Shown here piece by piece: positions 6,129 through 13,722 of a stretch of DNA of 26,008 nt. Within the stretch, counting starts at the first letter, position 1; each line of letters starts with the position of its first letter. The notes under the pieces were generated by a model. It did not search any database, was not told where the DNA came from, and saw only the letters and a list, made by a program, of their open reading frames with translations. Source of the DNA: Nitrospiraceae bacterium UBA2166 (GTDB lineage: Bacteria; Nitrospirota; Nitrospiria; Nitrospirales; UBA2166); the NCBI GenBank assembly GCA_002328825.1, contig DCWI01000047.1, positions 1-26,008 on the forward strand. The letters run 5' to 3'. The position numbers and the translations under genes were made by a program.

Positions 6129-6385
6129 AATCCATGGGGGTATGATCGCCACCCTTCGTCTGCTGCATCTGCAACAGGACTGCACACATCAATAAAGTTT
6201 TGGGTTTTTAATTTGTTTGATGTTGAGCATCCAGGTCTCTTGGCTTTGTCGCAAGGGCACCTCAACGGCACTGAAGCTTCGGCATCGCTTGCCCCACGGC
6301 TTACCTAAACTTCCAGGCAACTGAAACATCGTCTGCACTATCATACACAGCACGCTCCTTATCACCGTGATAATCTTCCGTGTGG

Positions 6386-7333
6386 CTATTCTAAAATCGA
6401 ATAGTTTCCCCCGGAAATCACACAAACAACCGTTCGCTCAAACTGACAAAAATTCTGGTATCGCAAAGGCACGAGTGAAATCGCCCCCGAAAGCTCAACC
6501 AATGTGTCAGGCCTTTGCTTGGTCAACCACGCCTGAAACCAATCGTGCGTTGCAACAAGCTGCTCTTCAGTCACTAAATGGATTTGAGCGACATCCTTGA
6601 TGAGAGAAACCGCCTTGGTGCCAGGTTGAGAAACGACAAGCGCATCTGCACAAGAACTCACCCCCTTGACCCCCACGGGCTTTCCCGCCCCGACCGAAAG
6701 GGCCATTGAACCATTATTCTTTGGCTGAACACCAAAGACCCTTCCATCGCCACGACCCGCAAACTGAAGTGCCTGCACAATCCCTGAAAGTAATCCTCCT
6801 CCACTCACCGGGACGAAGATGTCAAAGGAACCGTTGAGCTGATCCAAAATCTCACTGCCTACCGTGGCATCAGCTGCGATGGTCTCCCAACTGTCAAAAG
6901 GATGCAAACTCACAGCACCCGTCTCCTCCAACCGCCGTGCTGTCACTTCCAGCCTGGATTCAAAAGTCGGACCACTCAAGGTCACTGTGGCCCCTAGCTC
7001 ACGCGTTTTGTGAATTTTATGTGCCGAAGTATTTTCCATCATCACAATTTCGCACTGCACTCCCAATAATTTAGCTGCATAGGCAACGGACTGAGCAAAA
7101 TTCCCAGAGGAGGAAGTCACAACTCCTCGAGTTTTAACGTCGTCAAGTTGAGAAAGAAGCCCATTTAAAGCAGGGCGAATCTTGAAGGATCGAGTTACGT
7201 TCTCGTTTTCAAGTTTCAGCCAAACATTCTGCCCAATCTCTTTGCTCAACGGAGAACAAGCAATCAAGGGAGTTGGCGTGAGATAAGACGACAAACATTG
7301 CCTGGCTAAGTCAATCTGCCGCTGATCAATCAC
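6386..7333 (-). CDS. threonine/serine dehydratase-like PLP-dependent enzyme
   Basis: This is a 315-residue fold-type II PLP enzyme without a regulatory ACT domain, similar in size to catabolic threonine dehydratase (threonine to 2-oxobutanoate and ammonia). Visible motifs are LKLENENVTRSFKIRPA with PLP lysine Lys51, the cofactor-side loop SSSGNFAQSVAYAAK (74-88), the phosphate-binding glycine loop VSGGGLLSG, and the C-terminal SGGNYS. The active-site motif departs from the usual TGSFKxRGA: Arg replaces Gly before SFK, and Pro replaces Gly after the Arg. The substrate may therefore differ. The gene begins with GTG 7333, 34 bp after the MacB-like permease gene, and is probably the last gene of that operon. 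A related racemase or dehydratase is possible. Confidence 0.8.
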   Translation of the reverse strand: MIDQRQIDLARQCLSSYLTPTPLIACSPLSKEIGQNVWLKLENENVTRSFKIRPALNGLLSQLDDVKTRGVVTSSSGNFAQSVAYAAKLLGVQCEIVMMENTSAHKIHKTRELGATVTLSGPTFESRLEVTARRLEETGAVSLHPFDSWETIAADATVGSEILDQLNGSFDIFVPVSGGGLLSGIVQALQFAGRGDGRVFGVQPKNNGSMALSVGAGKPVGVKGVSSCADALVVSQPGTKAVSLIKDVAQIHLVTEEQLVATHDWFQAWLTKQRPDTLVELSGAISLVPLRYQNFCQFERTVVCVISGGNYSILE

Positions 7334-7367
7334 CTGATCACCTGATCAGTAGCACAAGATATGCGAC

Positions 7368-8585
7368 CTACTCATATCGCAAGGCATCGATGGGGTTTAA
7401 TCGCGAAGCTTTGTGTGCGGGATAGAGACCAAACACGACTCCAACCGTTGCCGAAAATACGAAGGCAATGACTAAAAACAAAGGAGAGATAATGGTAGGC
7501 CAACCAACCAACACAGTGGTAAATTTCGCGGAGGCAACACCTACTCCAATACCAATCATGCCACCGACCAAACTCAGAACAGCTGCCTCAACAAGAAACT
7601 GCAACATAATCTGACGTCGTTTGGCGCCAACGGCAATACGAATCCCAATCTCTCTCGTTCGTTCGGTCACTGACACCAACAGCGTATTCATAATCCCGAT
7701 ACCTCCAACCAATAGAGAGATCGATGCAACGGCAAATAATAGAAACATCATCGCATCAGCAGATTCTTGCCGCGTCTCGGCAATATCCATCTGTGTCCGA
7801 ATATAGAAGTCATCCTCTTCGTCGTCACTGAGATGATGTTCTTTCCTTAGAACAGCCGTGATCAATTCTACAGCTTGAGGCAATTGAGCATACTCCTTGG
7901 TCGATGCAAAGATAGCTCCAACGGTCCCAATCTTCTTGGTTCCCAAAACTTTCCTCTCTGCCGTAGTAAAGGGAATCAAAATTCTGTCATCCTGATCGTT
8001 TCCCCACGCGGAACTGCCTTTCTGCGCAAGCACCCCAATCACGGTAAACGGAACTTTGTTAAGCCGAAGTACTGCACCAACCGGATCAACTCCTGGATCA
8101 AAAAGATTTTTGACCACCGTGTGACCCAAAACCGCAACCTTTGCTGCCGAATCTAAGTCTTTTTGATTCAGAGGAAATCCTCTCACAAATGGCCAATCTC
8201 GAACCTCAAAATACGATGGAGTAACACCAGCGACACGAGTCGACCAGTTTTTCCCTTCGTGAATTACCTGAATATCACCACGCTTGGTATAGGCAACTGC
8301 ACTGAGATTTGGAACATCACGAAGTAACGCTTCCGCATCACTCACCGTAATCGTTGGTCGTACTTTTCGCGCCCCTCGGACCATCGAGTGACCACGAAAA
8401 ATCATAATGACATTTGACCCAAGACTGGAAATTCGGTCCTGCATGAGCGCGGCGGCACCTTGACCAATACTCACCATCGCAATCACCGCTCCAACCCCAA
8501 TGATGACACCGAGCATCGTCAACCCTGCCCGGAGGCGGTGGCGAGCCAACACTCGTAAGGCCATGATAAACACCATTCGAAACAT
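7368..8585 (-). CDS. MacB-like ABC transporter permease (FtsX/MacB family)
   Basis: The 405-residue inner-membrane protein has the MacB topology. One N-terminal membrane helix (about 18-44, following MALRVLARHRLRAGLTMLGV) precedes a large periplasmic domain (about 45-275) and three C-terminal helices (about 279-303, 324-350 and 370-395). The conserved cytoplasmic loop SVTERTREIGIRIAVGAKRR sits between the second and third helices. Proteins of this type couple ATP hydrolysis to movement of the periplasmic adaptor and an outer-membrane TolC channel. The ATPase is a separate polypeptide encoded 2 bp upstream. Substrate unknown; no TolC-like gene is in the window. Confidence 0.9.
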   Translation of the reverse strand: MFRMVFIMALRVLARHRLRAGLTMLGVIIGVGAVIAMVSIGQGAAALMQDRISSLGSNVIMIFRGHSMVRGARKVRPTITVSDAEALLRDVPNLSAVAYTKRGDIQVIHEGKNWSTRVAGVTPSYFEVRDWPFVRGFPLNQKDLDSAAKVAVLGHTVVKNLFDPGVDPVGAVLRLNKVPFTVIGVLAQKGSSAWGNDQDDRILIPFTTAERKVLGTKKIGTVGAIFASTKEYAQLPQAVELITAVLRKEHHLSDDEEDDFYIRTQMDIAETRQESADAMMFLLFAVASISLLVGGIGIMNTLLVSVTERTREIGIRIAVGAKRRQIMLQFLVEAAVLSLVGGMIGIGVGVASAKFTTVLVGWPTIISPLFLVIAFVFSATVGVVFGLYPAHKASRLNPIDALRYE

Positions 8586-8587
8586 CT

Positions 8588-9298
8588 CTATTCCACTGTG
8601 TTCAATTCACGCACCGAGGGTGTTGTATCAGTAAGAACGCATCCATCTTTCATCAAGATTTGCCGTTTTGTACACACGGCAATTTCCGGTTCGTGCGTCA
8701 CAAGAATAATGGTTATTCCTTCCTCATTGAGACCTCGCAAAAGTTCCACAATCTCCGCCCCTGATTTGCTGTCAAGGTTCCCCGTTGGCTCATCTGCGAG
8801 AATAATAGAAGGATTCATGACAATGGCACGTGCAATTGCCACACGTTGTTGTTGTCCTCCTGAAAGCTGCGAAGAGTGATGTTTATCCCGTCCGAGTAAA
8901 CCCACTCGCTCAAGCGCGCCGATTGCGCGCCGCTCTTGTTCCTTGTGAGGCAGACCAGCATACAGAAGCGGCAATTGGACGTTTTCTGCGCTGCTAGTTC
9001 GTGGAAGGAGGTTAAAATTCTGAAAAATAAAGCCGATCTGTCGATTTCGAATTTCCGCAAGGGCATCAACAGAATGCCCCCGGACATCCATCCCATCAAG
9101 AAAATAGGTCCCATTGGTCGGAGTATCGAGACAGCTCAGAATATTGAGGAGAGATGATTTACCTGATCCTGATGCTCCCTGAATCGCGACAAACTCACCG
9201 GACTCAACCTGTAACGAAACGTCGGAAAGCGCGTGGACTTCGCCGTGATCAAGTTGATATGTTTTCCACAGATTCTGACAAACGATTTGAACTTCCAT
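8588..9298 (-). CDS. MacB/LolD-type ABC transporter ATP-binding protein
   Basis: The 236-residue ATPase has every canonical motif: Walker A GASGSGKSS (41-49), Q-loop Gln93, signature LSGGQQQR (145-152), Walker B IILADE (165-170) with the D-loop, and switch His202. The 'LADEPTGNLDS' Walker B context is typical of the MacB/LolD/FtsE group. It pairs with the separate permease encoded immediately downstream and the adaptor encoded 60 bp upstream, giving a three-gene tripartite exporter module. Confidence 0.93.
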   Translation of the reverse strand: MEVQIVCQNLWKTYQLDHGEVHALSDVSLQVESGEFVAIQGASGSGKSSLLNILSCLDTPTNGTYFLDGMDVRGHSVDALAEIRNRQIGFIFQNFNLLPRTSSAENVQLPLLYAGLPHKEQERRAIGALERVGLLGRDKHHSSQLSGGQQQRVAIARAIVMNPSIILADEPTGNLDSKSGAEIVELLRGLNEEGITIILVTHEPEIAVCTKRQILMKDGCVLTDTTPSVRELNTVE

Positions 9299-9358
9299 AC
9301 GTCACCTACAGACACACAACACCGAGACAAGAACACCATTAGATTTTTTAATATACCG

Positions 9359-10630
9359 CTATCGAAACCATGGAGGAAGCCTTCTGTTCTGATTGTCATC
9401 ACCCTCATGATCAATGCCGATAAGAACCAGTTCACCCTCTTTTAAAGGACCATTCTGAATTTCGGTAAATTGATCATCTGCTAAACCTGTACGTAGCATT
9501 ATTTTTTTTGGTTTTCCGTCTCCATCTAGGACCCAAGCGGTCGACCGAGAATCCACTGATCGTACTAGGGAGTCATCCCCTCTTCCCATGTCAGCAATGG
9601 CCTCGTCATGTGTCTTCACTTCCGCTGACGATCCTTCAGGAGGGGAAAAGCGCAGTGCAACATTTGGAATCATTAATGCCTCCGTGACTGACTCCACTAC
9701 TATCGCGACATCAGCAGTCATTCCAGGCTTCAGGAGAAGTTTTGGGTTATTAACATCAATAGCAACGTCGTAGGTTACAACAGTGTCTTCCGCCTTTGAC
9801 GCAATTCTGATTTGGGTCACACGACCACTGAATTCCTGCTCAGAGTATGCATCAACCTGAAACATAACCAGCTGTTCTTGTCCAACTTCTGCAATGTCCG
9901 ATTCGCTGACGTGAGCAATCACGCGCATGCGCGTGAGATCTTCTGCAATGATGAACAACGCAGGCGTCTGAAAGCTTGCAGCAACGGTCTGACCCGCATT
10001 CATCTTACGATCAATAACGGTTCCATCAACGGGTGAATAAATAATAGTATGATCAAGGTCAAATTGTGCGGCATCGACAACCGCAACAGCCTGATTCACT
10101 AACGCCTGACTCAGATCAACCTGTGCGACAGCACTCTGATGTTCGGTCTGCTCGACATCCAAATCGGCCTGCGAAATGAACCCTTGATCAAGGAGCGATT
10201 GAGCACGTATTAAATCTCGTTTTTTGAGTGACAACTCAGCGTCTGCTTGAGCTAAGCGCGCTTTTGCACTCAACAAACTCGCTTGCTCCTGCTCAAGCCG
10301 TGCCTGAAAAGGCACTGGGTCAATTCTTGCAATTACATCTCCTGCGCTAACAACTGAATTAAAATCTGCATGCAGACTTCGGATCGTCCCAGAAACCTCG
10401 CTTCCAATCTCAACACTACGAACCGGCTCTACAGTTCCTGTCGCAGTCACCACCCGCGAAATAGCCCCTCGTTTCGCAGCCGCCGTCTTGAATTGAATAT
10501 GGAAATCTTGAAATTTTGTCTGATAGAAATACCCCACTCCCACTAAGAGAAGACAGAGAATCCCAATAATCCAAAGAGTTGATGATCGTGACCGCCGGCC
10601 ACTCTGCTGAGCTTCACTGTGAAGTGACAT
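9359..10630 (-). CDS. MacA/HlyD-type periplasmic adaptor protein
   Basis: This membrane-fusion adaptor links the MacB-like pump to an outer-membrane channel. The open frame could begin at a TTG at 10675, but that codon lies inside the predicted promoter; ATG 10630 (423 aa), just past the predicted transcription start and with AGAGG upstream, is preferred. Domains counted from that ATG are: a basic cytoplasmic tail, one membrane anchor (18-36), the first lipoyl half (VTATGTVEPVRSVEIGSEVS), a coiled-coil hairpin (about 108-190), the second lipoyl half (IIYSPVDGTVIDRKMNAGQTV), then beta-barrel and membrane-proximal domains. It is the first gene of the adaptor-ATPase-permease-PLP enzyme operon. 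Confidence 0.9.
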   Translation of the reverse strand: MSLHSEAQQSGRRSRSSTLWIIGILCLLLVGVGYFYQTKFQDFHIQFKTAAAKRGAISRVVTATGTVEPVRSVEIGSEVSGTIRSLHADFNSVVSAGDVIARIDPVPFQARLEQEQASLLSAKARLAQADAELSLKKRDLIRAQSLLDQGFISQADLDVEQTEHQSAVAQVDLSQALVNQAVAVVDAAQFDLDHTIIYSPVDGTVIDRKMNAGQTVAASFQTPALFIIAEDLTRMRVIAHVSESDIAEVGQEQLVMFQVDAYSEQEFSGRVTQIRIASKAEDTVVTYDVAIDVNNPKLLLKPGMTADVAIVVESVTEALMIPNVALRFSPPEGSSAEVKTHDEAIADMGRGDDSLVRSVDSRSTAWVLDGDGKPKKIMLRTGLADDQFTEIQNGPLKEGELVLIGIDHEGDDNQNRRLPPWFR

Positions 10631-10658
10631 GGATAGGTAGGCGCCTCTTGCGTAACCC

Positions 10659-10688
10659 ATTGTAGGGTCCGTCAAGAATTATTGTCAA
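10659..10688 (-). promoter_or_regulatory. sigma70-type promoter of the MacA-B exporter operon
   Basis: On the minus strand a perfect TTGACA -35 (10683-10688) is followed after 18 bp by TACAAT (10659-10664). Transcription would start near 10652, about 22 nt before the ATG at 10630. Confidence 0.7.
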
Positions 10689-10753
10689 AATTCGCAGAGA
10701 CAGAGCTGGGGAGTCTACTGTTTGTCTCGCACAGAAATCACAACCTATTTATA

Positions 10754-10786
10754 AATGTGATTAAACGTTATTTCTGTAATCACATT
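10754..10786. repeat. 10-bp perfect inverted repeat between fumC and the exporter operon
   Basis: AATGTGATTA (10754-10763) and TAATCACATT (10777-10786) flank a 13-nt loop. The repeat lies 65 bp upstream of the exporter -35 box and 74 bp past the fumC stop. The arms contain TGTGA/TCACA but are too far apart for a standard CRP site. It is either an operator or a weak transcription-stop hairpin; no U-tract follows. Confidence 0.4.
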
Positions 10787-10859
10787 CGTACTCTCGAGTT
10801 TTCCAACTCAGTTATTCTAAGAATGTCTCGCATACAGGTTTCTCATCTCGCACTTAACA

Positions 10860-12374
10860 TCATGTGTTCGAGCGACGCTTGCCTTTCTTCTTTTTCATCC
10901 CTTTCTTTTCTTGCCCACGAGGTTTTGTCATATTGCTGGGATCCAGCAGTTGATCAAAACGTTTTTTTGGCAACACTTGTCTGGCTAGGCCAACCTCTCG
11001 AACGGTTCTTCCAGTCCGATATGCCTCTTTTGCCAACGCGGCAGCTGCGTCATATCCAATTTCCGGCGCCAACGATGTACACATCGCCAAACTCTGTTCA
11101 ATAAGCATTCGACATCGTTCTTCATCTGCTTCAATACCTTCAATGCATCGACTAGCAAGATTTTCTGACGATGTCGCGAGAAGATCAATCGACTGAAGAA
11201 CATTATGACCCATCACAGGCATCATGGTTGCCAACTCGAAGATACTGGCCTGACCACCAATAGTCACACTGAGATCATTACCAATAACCTGTGCCGCAAC
11301 TTGCAGAACCGACTCACAAATTACTGGATTAACTTTCCCCGGCATAATTGATGACCCAGGCTGAGTTTCCGGAAGACGGATTTCACCAAGTCCGCAACGC
11401 GGGCCTGACCCTAACCAGCGTATATCATTTGCAATCTTCGTCAAACTCACGGCCACAGTTTTCATCACCCCACTTGCTTCAACCAATGCGTCTTGTGCAC
11501 CTTGCGCTTCAAAATGATTCCTTGCTTCTGTTAACGGAAAATCCGTTTCCGCCACCAGCCGTACAATCACTCGCCGCGCAAATTCCGGGTGTGTATTTAA
11601 CCCCGTGCCAACTGCAGTCCCGCCAATCGCCAACTCTCCTAGAACAGGAATAACGTGCTTAACACGAGAAATTGAAAGTTGAATCTGCTGTGCATAGCCA
11701 CTAAATTCCTGACCTAATCCAATCGGAGTCGCATCCTGAAGATGGGTACGGCCAATCTTGATTACCGATGAAAATTCTTGACTCTTCTCCACTAACGCAC
11801 GATGCAAGTGACAAAGAGAGGGAAGCAGGCGATGAACAATAGAATCAATTGCCGCAAGATGGATGGTGGTGGGAATAACGTCGTTACTGGATTGGCCATG
11901 ATTTACATGATCGTTTGGATGAATCCTGCCGGTCTGATATTTGTTCTTCAGACTGATTTCAGCTGCTCGATTTGCGATAACTTCATTCGCATTCATGTTT
12001 GTTGATGTACCAGATCCCGTTTGGAAGATATCAACAGGAAAGTGTTCATCAAATTTATTTTCCGCAACCTCCTTTGCGGCTTTTCCAACAACATTACTGA
12101 CCAAAGAATCAATTAAACCAAGCTCCCCATTGACCTGAGATGCCGCCCATTTCACGAGACCTAGCATACGAATAAAGCTTGAAGGAAATCGAAGCCCACT
12201 GATGGGAAAATTTTCAATTGCTCGAGCTGTCTGCGCCCCATAATAAGCCATCGAAGGCACACGCATCTCCCCCATTGAATCCTTTTCAACTCTCATACCT
12301 GGTGCTTTAGTACGCCGTGCAGATGATGGCGACTTACGCGCAACTTTTCCTTTACGTGTAGACCCTGTTTTCAT
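10860..12374 (-). CDS. fumC: class II fumarate hydratase
   Basis: The enzyme interconverts fumarate and malate in the citric acid cycle and needs no iron-sulfur cluster. The product has 504 residues, against about 460-470 usually. The family motifs are intact: QTGSGTSTNMNANEV (118-132), NHGQSSND (158-165), GRTHLQDA (208-215) and the signature GSSIMPGKVNP (340-350). The extra length is at both ends: a basic N-terminal extension of about 30 residues (MKTGSTRKGKVARKSP) and a lysine/arginine-rich tail ending EKKGMKKKKGKRRSNT. The ATG at 12374 has AGGGGA just upstream, so the extension is probably translated, although Met27 is an alternative start. The gene appears to be transcribed alone. Confidence 0.95.
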   Translation of the reverse strand: MKTGSTRKGKVARKSPSSARRTKAPGMRVEKDSMGEMRVPSMAYYGAQTARAIENFPISGLRFPSSFIRMLGLVKWAASQVNGELGLIDSLVSNVVGKAAKEVAENKFDEHFPVDIFQTGSGTSTNMNANEVIANRAAEISLKNKYQTGRIHPNDHVNHGQSSNDVIPTTIHLAAIDSIVHRLLPSLCHLHRALVEKSQEFSSVIKIGRTHLQDATPIGLGQEFSGYAQQIQLSISRVKHVIPVLGELAIGGTAVGTGLNTHPEFARRVIVRLVAETDFPLTEARNHFEAQGAQDALVEASGVMKTVAVSLTKIANDIRWLGSGPRCGLGEIRLPETQPGSSIMPGKVNPVICESVLQVAAQVIGNDLSVTIGGQASIFELATMMPVMGHNVLQSIDLLATSSENLASRCIEGIEADEERCRMLIEQSLAMCTSLAPEIGYDAAAALAKEAYRTGRTVREVGLARQVLPKKRFDQLLDPSNMTKPRGQEKKGMKKKKGKRRSNT

Positions 12375-12505
12375 GCATTCCCCTGCGGAAGATCAAAAAA
12401 TACGGGCACTCAATTTTCGGACGGATTACGTTTACAATTAACATCTATACGCCCATCCTTATGGGAACTTTCTCTGGTAATATTATAATACGGTAGGCCT
12501 CAGAC

Positions 12506-12889
12506 CTAATACGACCTGAGGGTGACATCCAAATAGTCGTATAGCAAGGGATTAGATTCCTTTGTAGGAACCAAGTCCCACACAATCCCAAATAAATATC
12601 CTTTTGCGCCTTTGTCCACATAGTCCCTCACCCAACGGACTTTCCCAGACAATATTTCCACTCCTTTTTCACCGTTCTTGTCAAAAAACGCCATAGTGAC
12701 AGTCACTAAATCATTAATGGGAATTCCCTTATCCATGCTAAATCCAGCACCCACGAGATTCGCACTGAGTAAAACTGCAGTCAGTTCCACATCAGATGTC
12801 TTGTGCTTCCCGTTTTTTCCTACTTTATGAGTAGATACGACGGCCTTAATTAGTTTCGTATGAGATTGCGCGCCTCGTTTGAATACCAC
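12506..12889 (-). CDS. divergent PilZ-like domain protein
   Basis: The frame stays open to an ATG at 12949, but that has no ribosome-binding site and would add a tryptophan-rich stretch; the GTG at 12889 follows GGGAG by 9 nt and gives 127 residues, a normal PilZ-domain length. The body reads like a PilZ barrel: TAVLLSANLVGAGFSMDKG, then IPINDLVTVTMAF, then ILSGKVRWVRD and GYLFGIVWD. Both parts of the cyclic-di-GMP signature are degraded: no RxxxR is present, and the NxSxxG motif has Val in place of Ser. It is probably a PilZ fold that does not bind the nucleotide in the usual way. It is divergent from the RNase HI gene. Confidence 0.55.
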   Translation of the reverse strand: MVFKRGAQSHTKLIKAVVSTHKVGKNGKHKTSDVELTAVLLSANLVGAGFSMDKGIPINDLVTVTMAFFDKNGEKGVEILSGKVRWVRDYVDKGAKGYLFGIVWDLVPTKESNPLLYDYLDVTLRSY

Positions 12890-13039
12890 AACCCTAAACT
12901 CCCAATAAATTAGCCAGCAGACCCAACGAGTCGAGTATAGCAGGCCCATTATGCAATCGACAAATCACTGCATGCAAACAACACCTCAAGTAGCGCCTGG
13001 TTGTGGATAACTCCCCAAATCTGTATCCTATCTTCAGTT

Positions 13040-13693
13040 ATGGAAACAAAAAATACAGGTTTTATCCTTTACTGCTACTGCGACGGTGCATGCCGAGGAA
13101 ATCCCGGGCCATCAAGTTATGGCGCTATTGCCCACCTTTCTGACCTCACTGAGGTAGGTCGTGGAGGTATGTTTCTTGGATCAGGAACCAATAATTCCGC
13201 GGAATGGCAGGGGGCTGTTGCTACCATTCAGTTTGCAAAAGAGATCCTAGATTCACCCGATAGATTGGCTATAGAACGTGTGATCGTTCGGATGGATTCA
13301 TTGTTGGTCGTCAATCAATTGACAGGGGTGTGGAAAATAAAGGAACCTCGCCTCAAAATATTCTACGACCAAGCAATGGCTATTGTTCAGACACTCAAAA
13401 CGCCGGTAGAGTTTGAGTGGGTCCCCCGCGAAGAAAACACCGAGGCGGACAAAATCGCCAACCAATGCCTTGACCAACATTCCACTGTAGGTCTCAAGTT
13501 AACATTGACAACGAGCACTGACCGATCAAGTCTTCAAAAAAAAACACTCACGAAAAAAAACAGAAAAACTCGACGCGTCCAGTTTTCACTTGATGAAAAA
13601 ACCTATACAGCATTCCAAAAGGCACTACGTGCAAACAAGTCAACGACCACCAAAATGCTGGTTGACGCCGTGAAGCACTACCTAAAATCATGA
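13040..13693 (+). CDS. RNase HI domain protein with C-terminal ribbon-helix-helix-like domain
   Basis: The product has 217 residues from ATG 13040; the longer frame from TTG 13001 is unlikely. Residues 8-145 are an RNase HI fold that would cut the RNA strand of RNA-DNA hybrids. All four catalytic acids are visible: Asp15 (YCYCDGACRGNPGP), Glu55 (NNSAEWQGA), Asp86 (RMDSLLVVNQL) and Asp137 (NTEADKIAN). A linker and a very basic stretch (KKTLTKKNRKTRR, 167-179) lead to RVQFSLDEKTYTAFQKALRA, then NKSTTTKMLVDAVKHYLKS. This looks like a strand plus two helices of a ribbon-helix-helix DNA-binding domain. Known RNase HI proteins more often carry an N-terminal hybrid-binding domain, so this architecture is unusual. 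The C-terminal assignment is a pattern match only. Confidence 0.85.
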   Translation: METKNTGFILYCYCDGACRGNPGPSSYGAIAHLSDLTEVGRGGMFLGSGTNNSAEWQGAVATIQFAKEILDSPDRLAIERVIVRMDSLLVVNQLTGVWKIKEPRLKIFYDQAMAIVQTLKTPVEFEWVPREENTEADKIANQCLDQHSTVGLKLTLTTSTDRSSLQKKTLTKKNRKTRRVQFSLDEKTYTAFQKALRANKSTTTKMLVDAVKHYLKS

Positions 13694-13722
13694 AGCCCCA
13701 TCTGCCAGCCAACCACAAAATA

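Larger units (their letters stand above)
5503..6385. other. long intergenic region upstream of nirK, containing the attachment-site remnant
   Basis: No credible gene lies in these 883 bp. In order it holds a possible nirK promoter (a TATTAT -10 on the minus strand at 5550-5555, with a weak -35), a pyrimidine-rich then purine-rich stretch (about 5750-5940), the CGGTT repeats (5950-5998) and the tRNA fragment (6083-6128). The rest, about 260 bp, shows only a 15-bp dyad, TTATCAC-C-GTGATAA (6359-6373). That dyad sits just beyond the stop of the PLP-enzyme gene. Confidence 0.6.

Noticed and set aside
5942..6271. 109-aa minus-strand ORF over the right tRNA fragment
   Set aside because: Its middle is simply the antisense of the tRNA-derived repeat and the rest has no protein-like pattern, so it is not a gene.
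6359..6373. Dyad TTATCAC-C-GTGATAA as terminator of the PLP-enzyme gene
   Set aside because: The one-base centre leaves only a short stem once a loop forms, and no T-run follows on the minus strand. I list it only as a dyad.
10682..11104. 140-aa plus-strand ORF across the fumC 3' end
   Set aside because: It is mostly antisense to fumC and has no start signal. It also overlaps the exporter operon promoter.
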